Of a stretch of DNA of 64,000 bases, positions 28,457 through 37,390 are shown in pieces. The DNA comes from CAZCDS01 sp964497585. GTDB taxonomy: Bacteria; Desulfobacterota; Desulfomonilia; Desulfomonilales; Desulfomonilaceae. How positions within the stretch are numbered: position 1 is the first letter of the stretch; the number at the start of each line of letters is the position of its first letter. The position numbers were made by a program, and so were the translations under genes. The notes beneath the pieces were generated by a model that was not told the origin of the DNA, ran no database searches, and was given only the letters and a program-made list of their open reading frames with translations. The stretch lies in the NCBI GenBank assembly GCA_964497585.1, contig CAZCDS010000033.1, positions 1 through 64,000 of the forward strand, written 5' to 3'.

Positions 28457-29293
28457 ATGCTGTTGCACCTCGCTATCATCATGCTCATGATGTCGGCTCT
28501 CGCGGCGTTTCTCATCCTTTGGTACTTCTGGGTGAAGCGCAGGCTTGCGGGCTCCTATTTCCTGGACGACGAAGAGCAGGTTCTCTTTCCCTTCCGCTAC
28601 TTCTCATGGGTTCTCCTTGGGGTCGTTTTTGTCACATGCGTGGCTCAGGTCCATTTTGTGAGGGTTTCCTCGCGGTTCTACGAGAGTCTGGCGGTGCAGA
28701 AAGCCACGCGCGATGACTGGAAAGTATGTGAGTCTCACTTCGACGAGTTGAAGGAGCTCCTCCGAACGGTGCGGGGGGATCTGAATTCGGGATTCAGGCG
28801 CATGACTGCAATCACTGAGGGCTTGAACAAGCCACAAGGACCTGGCAGAGGGGAGTCTTGCGACGCATCTCCCCCCTCCGGGATCGGCAAGGTTCGTTCC
28901 TCCTTCCCCCTTGCTTCGGCCGAGCGCCTGGAAAAGCCCGTCACCTTCGGTAAGGCTGCCAGAGCCCACTCTGCGCCCCCGCCGGTCGCGCGACCCGCCA
29001 GCCGAACGATGGCACGGAAAGAAGGAACAGAGAAGCAGGCCACGAAAGTCTGGTCCATGAATCTGGACCTCATGGGCCAGGTCACAGCGGACGTGTTACG
29101 GGTACGAGAGCGCCCGGAAGGGACGGCCCCCATCGTTGAGCGCCTCGAAGCGGGATCGGTGGTGCGGGTTACGGAGAAACGCTTCGTGGACGACTCCCTC
29201 TGGTTCAAGATCGTTCCCCGGTCTGAGCAGACGGGATGGGTCGATTTTCGCTACGTGAAATTGCTGACGTCCGCGAAACCTGCTGAACGCTGA
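28457..29293 (+). CDS. membrane protein with C-terminal bacterial SH3 domain
   Basis: Not a named family. The start at ATG 28457 is favoured by GGGAGG and gives 278 residues; ATG 28421 is possible. Two hydrophobic segments occur at about 3-25 and 46-68, followed by a helical region (about 75-115), a Pro/Ala/Ser-rich linker, and a bacterial SH3 domain at about 203-270 (VLRVRERPEGTAPIVERLEAG and the closing GWVDFRYVKLL). SH3b domains of this type often bind cell-wall or protein ligands in the periplasm; the role here is inferred. The gene runs away from rpmH. Confidence 0.75.
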   Translation: MLLHLAIIMLMMSALAAFLILWYFWVKRRLAGSYFLDDEEQVLFPFRYFSWVLLGVVFVTCVAQVHFVRVSSRFYESLAVQKATRDDWKVCESHFDELKELLRTVRGDLNSGFRRMTAITEGLNKPQGPGRGESCDASPPSGIGKVRSSFPLASAERLEKPVTFGKAARAHSAPPPVARPASRTMARKEGTEKQATKVWSMNLDLMGQVTADVLRVRERPEGTAPIVERLEAGSVVRVTEKRFVDDSLWFKIVPRSEQTGWVDFRYVKLLTSAKPAER

Positions 29294-29839
29294 GTTTTTC
29301 GTACGGAAGGCCTGCGTCCCCTGACCGGAAGACCCACCTGGTGTAGACAAACATCCCCTGTCGGGACTCTTCCGCATTTCGGCCTGTGCGCTGAGAAGTC
29401 TTCCGGCCGATGCGGTGATCGCGTTCTCTCCACCTTGTATATTGTCAAAGAGGCTCGCCTTTTCTTGAAAATTCGATAGACACGAGTTGGCTGAACTGCA
29501 GAACAGTCCATTTCTCCGAGCACGAGGGCGGGGGACGGGGGCCTTTGGAGGGGGCCGCTTCCCAGTGTAAGGCCTGTCCTTTCGTGGTCGGTCGGACGGT
29601 CTGATGGTCGGAGGCTGGTATGGCCCACACGGGAAAGCGCCGGACGTGGACCTGGTGCCGAGAATGAGCGCTCCGGTCCGGAGTTCTTCCGCTCCAGGGA
29701 GAGTCATTCCAGGGAGTTACGCGGTCACTGCAGGTAAGCTACGGGTATTTTTCTGCCAAAAAATACCTGGAATATACAAAATTGGGCCGGATCGTGGTAA
29801 GTTGAAGGAGACCAACCGGTACGAAAGGGAACCTGATCC
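29294..29839 (+). other. intergenic with a perfect AT-stem hairpin
   Basis: No gene supported. At 29744-29767, GGTATTTTT and AAAAATACC form a nine-pair stem around a short loop, about 75 bases ahead of the response-regulator start. It could be a terminator for transcripts from either side or a regulatory element for the regulator gene. The ribosome site of the next gene (AAAGGGAA) is at the end of the gap. Confidence 0.5.
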
Positions 29840-31519
29840 ATGGGTACAAAGGCACGCATTCTTCTGGTTGAAGACGAGGGGATAATCGCGGAGGACCTGC
29901 AGACCAGCCTCGAGGACATGGGCTATGACATTGTCGGTTTGGCCGCGACCGGCGCAGAAGCAGTCAAGAAGGCCGTGAGGACCAAACCCGACCTCGTGCT
30001 CATGGACATCGTGTTGCGTGGTGAAATGGACGGTATCGAGGCCGCGGATCAGATTCGGGCGACGGTCAATTGCCCTGTCATCTATCTGACCGCGTACGCG
30101 GATGACAAGATCCTCGAACGCGCCAAATCCACCGAGCCCTTCGGGTACCTGATCAAGCCTATCCAGGACCGCGAACTCTATAGCAACATCGAGATGGCCA
30201 TCTTCAAGCACGAGATGGACAGGAGGCTCCGAGAGAGCGAAGCATGGTTCTCGGTTACCTTTAACAGTATCGGGGACGCGGTGATCGCAACAGACGAGAA
30301 GGGTCTCGTGAAATTCATGAATCCCATGGCTGAGTCGGTCACCGGCTGGAAACAGACCGAGGCCGGGGGGAAACCCCTCGACGAGGTCTTCAACGTATCC
30401 AGCCTTGAAGGATACGGCAAGCCAGCGCTCTTTGCGCAGGAGGGATCCGATCCCGAGGGTGCAGGAGACGCAAGCGAACACTATCAGGTTCTGACGACCA
30501 AAGATGCCCGGACCCTGATCATCGACACGAGAGCAGCTCCCATTCAGGACATGAGCGGCGCGGTCTTCGGGACCGTGGTGGTCTTCAGGGATGTTACGGA
30601 AACCCGCGAAGCGGGCGAACGGCTCCGTCTCCTTTCCGCGGCCGTAGAACAGACGCTCGACGGGATTGCCGTGTCCGACCTTGAGGGCAATCTGCTCTTT
30701 CTCAACAGGGCATTCGCGACGCTCCACGGGTATGACCCCGCCGACCTCATTAGCAAGAACCTTTCGGTCTTCCACACCGAGGACCAAATGCCCCAGGTCG
30801 AAGAGGCCAACCGCGTCCTCAAGGATAAGGGCGAGTTCAGCGGAGAGATATGGCACGCACGACAGGACGGCACGGAATTTCCTACGTTGATGCACAACTC
30901 GCTACTGAGAGACCGCCAGGGCAACCCGGTCGGGTTGATCGGCACCGTGCGAGACATGACCGAGAGGAAGAAGACCGAAGATGAGCTTCGGAGGAGCCAC
31001 GAGCAGCTCGCGGCCTACTCCACCTCCCTCGAGGAGAAGGTGGAGGAGCGCACGCGCGACCTTGAGCGTTCGCGTCGGCACCTCAAGAAATACTCGGAGA
31101 GTCTCGAGAAAACTAACCAAGCACTCAAGATTATCATTCAGGGGATTGAGGAACAGAAAACAGAGATCGAAAAGAAGATCGCACGCAATCTCAATCTCAC
31201 GGTCAAGCCGATCGTCGATCAACTGAAGTCTCAAGATGTACCTGAGACGGTCGGGTTCCTGCTCCAATCACTCGAATTCAACATCAGCAATCTCTTCAGT
31301 TCCTTCGGCACACGGTTGATCAAGGACGGCCACCGCCTCACTCCCAAGGAGGTGCGCATCTGCGAGATGATCCGTTCGGGTCTTTCCTCCAAACAGATGG
31401 GCAAGGTCCTGGGGATCTCCACCCAGACGGTGCTGGTACATCGGAAGAATATTCGGAAGAAGCTCGGTCTTGCCAAGACCAAACGGAATCTTGCGTCTTA
31501 TCTGAAGGCGGGTCTCTAG
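29840..31519 (+). CDS. response regulator with REC, two PAS domains and LuxR-type HTH
   Basis: A 559-residue signalling protein that joins a phosphorylatable receiver to ligand-sensing domains and a DNA-binding end, without a histidine-kinase domain. REC is at about residues 4-120 (ILLVEDEGIIAEDL; phospho-acceptor Asp in LVLMDIVLRGEMDG; TAYADD; Lys in LIKPI). PAS domains are at about 135-255 and 270-385 (DAVIATDEKGLVKFMNPMAES; DGIAVSDLEGNLLFLNRAFA). A coiled coil spans about 385-440. The HTH is at about 497-555 (LTPKEVRICEMIRSGLSSKQ). The partner kinase and target genes are not evident. It ends before a terminator-like repeat. Confidence 0.93.
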   Translation: MGTKARILLVEDEGIIAEDLQTSLEDMGYDIVGLAATGAEAVKKAVRTKPDLVLMDIVLRGEMDGIEAADQIRATVNCPVIYLTAYADDKILERAKSTEPFGYLIKPIQDRELYSNIEMAIFKHEMDRRLRESEAWFSVTFNSIGDAVIATDEKGLVKFMNPMAESVTGWKQTEAGGKPLDEVFNVSSLEGYGKPALFAQEGSDPEGAGDASEHYQVLTTKDARTLIIDTRAAPIQDMSGAVFGTVVVFRDVTETREAGERLRLLSAAVEQTLDGIAVSDLEGNLLFLNRAFATLHGYDPADLISKNLSVFHTEDQMPQVEEANRVLKDKGEFSGEIWHARQDGTEFPTLMHNSLLRDRQGNPVGLIGTVRDMTERKKTEDELRRSHEQLAAYSTSLEEKVEERTRDLERSRRHLKKYSESLEKTNQALKIIIQGIEEQKTEIEKKIARNLNLTVKPIVDQLKSQDVPETVGFLLQSLEFNISNLFSSFGTRLIKDGHRLTPKEVRICEMIRSGLSSKQMGKVLGISTQTVLVHRKNIRKKLGLAKTKRNLASYLKAGL

Positions 31520-31535
31520 AAAGATTCATGAGGCA

Positions 31536-31594
31536 GGGCCTTCCTGCAGAAAGGACCCTTCCCGCAATAGATTCGCCATCCTCGTTACGTGAGC
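31536..31594 (+). repeat. terminator-like hairpin with conserved flank, copy A
   Basis: GGGCCTTCCTGCAGAAAGGACCC forms an imperfect hairpin (31536-31558) 17 bases after the regulator stop. The hairpin and the roughly 35 bases after it (TTCCCGCAAT, CCAT, CCTCGTT) resemble a second copy at 54969-55024. Confidence 0.6.
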
Positions 31595-31732
31595 AATATT
31601 CTGTCGTTCGCTCGGACTCCTCCTTGTTCGATGACACATTCACCTGGTTGGCACTCTTGGCAAGCGAGCGCCAATGAGTCCGGCTTAAGGTTTCTATACG
31701 GGACACCCCATGGATCGAGAGGAGGGACAACA

Positions 31733-32281
31733 ATGGGCGTCGGGAGACTCGTCGGGCGACTGGTCGAAGAATCCGGTAAACCCCGGTCGGTGCGATTCAA
31801 GGTCGCGGTGATCGCCGCGGGCTTGACCACCTTTCTCATCATCATTCCATGCGTCCTGTTCTTTGCTGCATACACGTTGGACCGCTATTTCTTGGCCGAT
31901 CGGGTGAGATCGCTGGAGACCGGCTTCGCGGTGCTGTGCATCGCGGCCGGGTTGGCAGTCGCCGGCTGGACTGTCTTCACACAACTGAGGACAGGCAAAG
32001 GAACGCCGGTGCCCATTGCGCCTCCTCGGAAGCTCATCGTAACCGGTCCGTACAAGCTCTGCAGGAACCCGCTCCAACTCGGTGTAATCGTCTATTACTT
32101 GGGTTTGGGCACCTTCTTCGGTTCGCTTGCGATAGGAATCACGATGTTTGTTCTGGGGCTCATCCTGGGAAGCGCGTATCACAAATTGGTCGAGGAAAAG
32201 GAACTGATCGCCAAATTCGGCACGGAATACGAAGAATACCGGAGCAAAACCCCATTCTTGATACCGAAGCTCTGGGTATGA
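31733..32281 (+). CDS. PEMT/isoprenylcysteine-methyltransferase-type membrane protein
   Basis: Small integral-membrane methyltransferase-like protein of 182 residues. The start ATG 31733 follows a strong AGGAGGGA. Membrane segments lie at about 20-45, 60-80 and 115-145. The family signature is at about 95-115 (TGPYKLCRNPLQLGVIVYYLGLG) and the C-terminal EEKELIAKFGTEYEEYRSKTP is the SAM-binding region typical of ICMT/PEMT proteins. The substrate could be a lipid amine or a prenylated or small thiol; not determined. It is the last clearly chromosomal gene before the accessory island. Confidence 0.85.
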   Translation: MGVGRLVGRLVEESGKPRSVRFKVAVIAAGLTTFLIIIPCVLFFAAYTLDRYFLADRVRSLETGFAVLCIAAGLAVAGWTVFTQLRTGKGTPVPIAPPRKLIVTGPYKLCRNPLQLGVIVYYLGLGTFFGSLAIGITMFVLGLILGSAYHKLVEEKELIAKFGTEYEEYRSKTPFLIPKLWV

Positions 32282-32395
32282 CCTGCACGAGTATGAGGCC
32301 CGGAGTCACCTTGGTCGAAAGCATTGACTTCGACGCCCTCCCCTTCCCCATCGGTGACGGAAGGGAGGCCGTCAGAGGTCAGCGGGCCTAAATCA

Positions 32396-32611
32396 GTATC
32401 CACTGGAATTAAGCGAGTTATGGAGATGATTCGACGGCGCAAAGTGAAGCACCCTGTTACCTGGAGACTCGACAGACTCAGCAGGAACACTCTCCAGGCG
32501 CTAGAGATGGTGGCTGCCATGACCAAAAGAAACGTTGCCCTTCATGTGGTTGACGAACACGGCAAGGTCCGGGCCCAATCGGCAGATGACGAGTTTCTGC
32601 TTACCCTGAAG
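32396..32611 (+). pseudogene. serine recombinase (resolvase) remnant
   Basis: A 70-codon stretch in an otherwise unrelated open frame reads HPVTWRLDRLSRN and then VALHVVDEHGKVRAQSADDE, closely like the middle of the resolvase catalytic domain (the RLDRLSRN and GVxLxSxxE region). The N-terminal catalytic-Ser part and the C-terminal DNA-binding part are missing on both sides. It is a decayed fragment, presumably left by a mobile element, at the left edge of the island. Confidence 0.75.
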
Positions 32612-32799
32612 CCTACCTTCCGCGGATCGATTTGCGGGATGTCTGGGTTTTTCGGATTCTGTTTGAATCTGGTGGCAGGGACTGGCGCAAGAAAGACCGA
32701 TTATGAGGCTATTGACAGCGTGAGGACAAGAATGTGGCCGCTTGCTGGAATTATAGGATGATCTATCGCTTTTCAGAGGGCGTGCAGGCGCAGATATCC

Positions 32800-34509
32800 T
32801 TATTCAGTGCGAGAGACCACATCACGGGACAAACGTGTCGCCGGGTTCACAAAGACATCAGGTGACAGTCCGAGGATTCGCAGGTAATTTTCTTGGACCG
32901 ACTGGATGGGGTTGCCGAGCTGGCGCCGCCCTTGTAGCCGGAGCACAATAACCGAGAGAAACTTAGTCGTCATCATGAATGACGTTGGTCGAGAAGTGGG
33001 CTTCTTATCCCAGCCTGTGATCTTCGATCCGCTCTCACGAAGCGACAGCCGCATGGTCCTCTCCATCAGGCGCCACACCATCAATGCAATCACCAGCACC
33101 AGCCCTAACGCCTCAATGCGCTGAGGAGATTTCAGGAATAGTGCGTTTACGATCAGAGGGTCTTTGAGGAACCCGAAGTTCTGCTCAATGGAGTGTTGCT
33201 CCTTGTACAGGCGAAGCAACTCGAATGAGCTCATTCCGCCGTCCTCCTCAAACGGCTCATTGATGATGAGCACAAAACAACCGGCTTCCTGGCGGGCTTG
33301 ATCCAGATCCTCCTGACGAAGCACCACATGCAGAGCGAACCGATACGTGACGCCAACGACCCGACGGGTACCATCAGCCTTTGCACGTCCCCGTGCGTAG
33401 CGGGGGACTTCACGAATCTCACCCTCCACATGATGATACTTCCCGGCCACAAACCGTTCGGCAGCAGCCTGGGCGTCGGGGAGACACGCAAAGGAAATTT
33501 TCTCCGCTTCCTTCTTCATCCTCGTCACTTCCGCTTCATCCTGCCTTACCTCCTTTTCGATCTTCTTTTGACGCCTTTGGTCGTGTGCGTCCGAATGGAC
33601 CACCAAAGCACGATACATGATCCCATCGATGGTAACCGCCGTCTCATAGCCGTGATAGTGTGCAGGTTGTCGCTTGCCCGTTCCCACTCCCTCGGCCAAG
33701 GTTCCCAAATCGGTCCACGTGTCCTTTTCCACCGCTCCGGCAATCGCATCGCCACATTCTTGGAACGTCAGGGAAAGTCGGGACAAGAACCGGAATCCGT
33801 TCTTCTCGTCATCCATCAAACGAAGGTTCTGTTTGGTCACCAGAGCAGAATCCGCTACATACACGAAGTTTTCCTGTCCCAGTTCCTTCATCCTTTCAGT
33901 CATCTTCCGAATCAAATGCTTGTTGATGACCTTGTCCGAAGCGTTGCCGTCCTCGCACTTGGTGTAGATGGGAATCCCATCGTCCACACACAACAAACTG
34001 TGGATCAACTGCTTGAGATCAGGCCGATGATCTTTGCTGAAGCCGTGAGTGATGAGAAACGGAGGCAGGCTCTCCCCCTCCGTAACAAGCTCGTAATCAC
34101 CGTAAACACTGCGACTGGTGGTGTCGTGATGCACGTGGGATACATCCAAATCGAAAAGCTTCACCGCCCGAAGGGCCACGGCGCTGAGCACTTTGTTGGT
34201 CCCCACCTCGTACAAACAGTCCAATACTCTTCCTACCGCATCGTCGTTAAGCTGGGACACGGAAATGCCTTCCCCCAGCAGAAGCTCAACATCCACATGG
34301 GCGAATGAGTCTTCAAGCCGGAAGAGCGGACTCCGACCAGTCAGGGTATCCAGGATCAGCGCAAGGCACACCTTTCCCGCATCCACTCCTTTGCTCCGGT
34401 TGCACAAGCGGTTGATCTCTTCCACCACTCCCAGCTCACGTGCATATGCCGAAACTATCGGCAGGAACGACACATTCGATGCCTCAAGCCCTTGCAGGCA
34501 CCTCTCCAT
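32800..34509 (-). CDS. IS1634-type (IS4 superfamily) transposase
   Basis: DDE transposase of 569 residues; start ATG 34509 has GGAGGT five bases upstream. Family features are the N-terminal domain, the DDE core with VSHVHHDTTSRSVYG (first acidic residue in the HHDTT region, about residue 135), VYVADSALVTKQNL (second, about residue 225), and the late SIEQNFGFLKDP with the Glu at about residue 450, followed by a helical end. No frameshift or stop is seen, so it may be active. I could not define terminal inverted repeats or a target duplication. It appears to cut into the frame at 34597-34953. Confidence 0.88.
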   Translation of the reverse strand: MERCLQGLEASNVSFLPIVSAYARELGVVEEINRLCNRSKGVDAGKVCLALILDTLTGRSPLFRLEDSFAHVDVELLLGEGISVSQLNDDAVGRVLDCLYEVGTNKVLSAVALRAVKLFDLDVSHVHHDTTSRSVYGDYELVTEGESLPPFLITHGFSKDHRPDLKQLIHSLLCVDDGIPIYTKCEDGNASDKVINKHLIRKMTERMKELGQENFVYVADSALVTKQNLRLMDDEKNGFRFLSRLSLTFQECGDAIAGAVEKDTWTDLGTLAEGVGTGKRQPAHYHGYETAVTIDGIMYRALVVHSDAHDQRRQKKIEKEVRQDEAEVTRMKKEAEKISFACLPDAQAAAERFVAGKYHHVEGEIREVPRYARGRAKADGTRRVVGVTYRFALHVVLRQEDLDQARQEAGCFVLIINEPFEEDGGMSSFELLRLYKEQHSIEQNFGFLKDPLIVNALFLKSPQRIEALGLVLVIALMVWRLMERTMRLSLRESGSKITGWDKKPTSRPTSFMMTTKFLSVIVLRLQGRRQLGNPIQSVQENYLRILGLSPDVFVNPATRLSRDVVSRTE

Positions 34510-34596
34510 AGGACACCTCCCCGTCAGGGTGCCCATTCACTATCATGATCCGGCAGGCCGTACCAGCCCTTTTTATACTTCTATGGAAAAAGACTC

Positions 34597-34953
34597 TCAG
34601 ACCCCATCCTCATGTGCGGAACGCGGGCTGTAATCCCGGATCGTCTTTTCATTCAGCCCCATGGAGGTGCTCAGCTGTCGTACCGTCAGGTCCAGTTTCT
34701 TCCCTGCCTCTGCCTGCTTCCAGTGTATCCACAGGAAAAGCCTTGAACTGGGGCCGAATTCCGTCAGTCTGCTCGCCCAATCGAAGTCCGCGCTCAAGAG
34801 CACCGCAGTCCTGGTATTGGCATTGAAGCCGTCGACGGCATGAGAACCCAGCAGGAAGGTCAGGGTGAGGAATAAGACGGGTCTCAGGCTTGGGATGGGA
34901 AACCATCCCCTCGAGGAGCGGTTCCGGATCTTAGCCGGGAAAACCGGAAGGTG
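34597..34953 (-). pseudogene. truncated unknown gene beside the IS1634-type transposase
   Basis: A minus-strand frame stays open for 118 codons with strongly coding-like third-position G/C use, but has no ATG start and stops abruptly next to the transposase gene. The translation includes a hydrophobic stretch (RPVLFLTLTFLLGSHAVDGF), then WASRLTEFGPSSRLFLWIHW, then an HTH-like piece (LTVRQLSTSMGLNEKTIRDY). After TIRDY the sequence stops looking family-like, which may mark the insertion-element junction. I do not recognise the family. It is probably a broken gene fragment. Confidence 0.4.
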
Positions 34954-35095
34954 TCAAAGCATCATCTTGCAGTCTTGCATTATTCGGTCCGTGTCTTTCT
35001 TTACTGCTCTGACAGGGAGATAGTCATAAAAAGGACTCCTTGGTTCGTCATCGACTAGCGGACCACCCTTACTTTCCCTCCTTCGACTTCGCTTT

Positions 35096-35137
35096 AGGGT
35101 AATCGTTCACCGTGGCCTCCCTGTGAACGATTACCCT
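35096..35137. repeat. perfect 15-bp inverted repeat downstream of the nitrilase
   Basis: AGGGTAATCGTTCAC and its exact complement are separated by 12 bases, starting 10 bases past the nitrilase stop. No T-run follows on the minus strand, so it may work as a weak terminator, an RNA stability hairpin, or a recombination site. Confidence 0.65.
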
Positions 35138-35146
35138 TATTCTTCC

Positions 35147-36259
35147 TCATATCCTTACAAGGGATGTCAATTCTTTCTCAAATTGGTCAGCTACCATCTT
35201 CAACTCGTCATCTCCCTCAAGGGCTTCAATTCTTGCTTTTAGCTCACCAAAGCGAAGCCCTAGCGATTCGACCATAGCGCCCGAAGGTTTAGGAGTAATG
35301 TAATGCCGTGGCATCTCCTTGACCAAGGTATATTTCTCTTGGTTCAATAATAAGCTCACTACATCAGGCCGCGAGTAATGACCTGTTGCGTCGTGCCAAT
35401 GGGCCATGTCAATGATACCTTCGAGATCAATCTCTGCGTAAAGAATGCCCTCCTCATCTGTCAGTGGTCCAGCAATTATCGTTCCACCTGGCGCGATGAT
35501 GGCCGACCAACCTCCCCCCGGCTTGATCCATTGCTGCTGGTACTCGGTTTGGTGCAACTTCTCGATCAATTCCTTGTCGGTGGTATTCTGGCAGTTTAAG
35601 ACAAAGCACTCCCCCACATGAGCGTGGTATCGGGCACATAGCTCAGTAGAAGCGTTGAAAAGAGTTTCCCATCCCACTACATTTGAGAAACCTACCCACA
35701 GAGCACAGTGAACTTGCTCGCCCATTGTGTAAAGCGAGTGGCGGACCAAATCCATGGTATGTTCCCAGCAAAGTAGACCACCTAGCTTGCCCAAATCTGT
35801 ATCAAACACTACTAGGTCGCTTCCATCACCCATTCCCCATACTACTCGTTCCACATGAGTGGGCATGAGTTTACGATGCTTGCCCAAGATTGCACCTTTT
35901 GAACTGATAAACAAAATAGTGTTGTAGATCGTATTTCCATCTCTTTCGTTGATACCAACGACCATATGAGCGTTCGCTTGTCTTGCTGCATCACAGAGAG
36001 CATTCGTTGTGAGGCTCGGAATATCTACAGCGTTCTTGAACCACTCCTTGTAAAGTTCGTGGTACCACATCGGAGTTCCTAACCACGCAAAATAGGGATA
36101 TCCAGGAATGAAAGCTTCCGGAAATACAACTAGTTTGGCGTCCTCTTTTGTGGCCTTTTGGAAAAGGGATATGGTCTTCTCCAATGTTTTTTCTCGATCG
36201 AGATAAGCAGGCGATGCCTGTACGACAGCCGCCTTAAACTTCGGATACGTGTCACACAT
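35147..36259 (-). CDS. nitrilase (nitrile aminohydrolase family)
   Basis: Carbon-nitrogen hydrolase that turns nitriles into carboxylic acids and ammonia. The 370-residue product has the full catalytic triad: Glu48 in VVFPEAFIPGYP, Lys130 in KHRKLMPTH and Cys164 in GGLLCWEHTMDL, all in the branch-1 nitrilase context. The start ATG 36259 has AGGAGGT upstream. Base composition is visibly richer in A and T than neighbouring core genes, and the gene sits between two insertion elements, so lateral transfer is likely. No nitrile-hydratase or amidase gene is near. Substrate (aliphatic, aryl or cyanide) is unknown. Confidence 0.92.
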   Translation of the reverse strand: MCDTYPKFKAAVVQASPAYLDREKTLEKTISLFQKATKEDAKLVVFPEAFIPGYPYFAWLGTPMWYHELYKEWFKNAVDIPSLTTNALCDAARQANAHMVVGINERDGNTIYNTILFISSKGAILGKHRKLMPTHVERVVWGMGDGSDLVVFDTDLGKLGGLLCWEHTMDLVRHSLYTMGEQVHCALWVGFSNVVGWETLFNASTELCARYHAHVGECFVLNCQNTTDKELIEKLHQTEYQQQWIKPGGGWSAIIAPGGTIIAGPLTDEEGILYAEIDLEGIIDMAHWHDATGHYSRPDVVSLLLNQEKYTLVKEMPRHYITPKPSGAMVESLGLRFGELKARIEALEGDDELKMVADQFEKELTSLVRI

Positions 36260-37390
36260 TTGCCCTACCTCCTCTTGGAAATTGGTGAGCGGAAATAGCT
36301 GTCGTTCTTGTTCCTGGAAAACTAGAGATCTTAGTCACTCTTGTTTCTTGATGTTATTTCCTTTCAAGAAGGATGACCGGGACCCCTTTGTCAGGAAAAG
36401 AAATGACATGCTACCAGGTGGAGAAACAGTCCTTGTTCGTGAGATACTGTTGTCTAACCGTACCGATTGAATCGCTTGAGGCATCGACCCAGTAAGGGGG
36501 TCTGAGCCTTAAGAATAGCCTGGTAGTTCCTGGTCGCAGAACCAAGAGTACGTGCCGAGATTGGTACGGCCCATCTGAAGCGGTCATATACTCTATGAGA
36601 CACACCTCCTTATATGTGTTGGAGCGGCATCAGCGCCAGATGAATATATTGCCAGCGCCTATCTCGCTCGTCAACAATGCTTTCGATGCCCTCGCACTGC
36701 AGGACACTCTTACAGGTAACCGAAATGAGCTGGGTGCCCTGGCCTAGGTTGAAGGTCTCAGACTTGGAGAGGCGCCAAACCTAACTGATAGGACCGCAGC
36801 CGCAAACTTCGCACCCAAGGTATTTGAGACTACTCCGTCTCCGACGCTCTCGTTGCGCTAATCCAGGGTCGCCGCAAGCGGGGTGAGCTGTCCTACTAGC
36901 ACACAGAGGTGATATCGGTCGCGCTCACCTGATGCGACGGAGAAAAAAAGCAATGCTCCGGGAGACGAAGCTCGGCTGCGTCCTACCAGTCATCACCCTG
37001 GCCTCGATTCTGCGGGTCATTTCGATCGTCCCCTGGGGGCACATTGATGCTGAAAAGGTCCCTCGTGGCTGGCTTCGTACAGACCGATTGCCGTCTATAG
37101 GGCCGGTCGCTAACCGCGTGTCATTTATGTGCGGTTATCCCTTGTTTAGACGCGCATCGGTGGGAAACCTGCCCGAAGACGTGATGGAGTCACATCTCGA
37201 CATGCAAATATCAATAAGCAATTTGCGTGCCACACGTCGATCTGCTCGGCTAATTTGGGAAATTCTAATGATTCCAGCCTAAAATGGTCGGTGATCATTG
37301 GCAAGAAGGGGTGTGGAGGCGGCATGGGCTGGAACGTTTCTTTCCACCAATGGCAAGAAACTTTCCATCGGACGGAACCAGCGGGTTTTT
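36260..37390. other. eroded accessory DNA upstream of the nitrilase
   Basis: No complete gene is supported. On the minus strand, a short open frame at 36610-36767 has a coding-like end (RWQYIHLALMPLQHI) and is followed by GGAGG and a further short frame (36411-36605) that I cannot assign. The nitrilase promoter should lie in the lower part. The rest of the segment shows no strand with a sustained frame, consistent with decayed genes. Confidence 0.4.

Noticed and set aside
29096..29707. 203-codon minus frame opposite the SH3 gene and the following gap
   Set aside because: Its first part is the shadow of the SH3 gene; no start signal or family resemblance.
32754..34614. AGGATG at both sides of the IS1634-type transposase as terminal inverted repeats
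   Set aside because: Only six shared bases with poor surroundings; not enough to define element ends.
36661..36760. GGDEF-like LTGNRNELGAL text on the plus strand
   Set aside because: Too short, followed by a stop, and the opposite strand has the better frame; likely coincidence.
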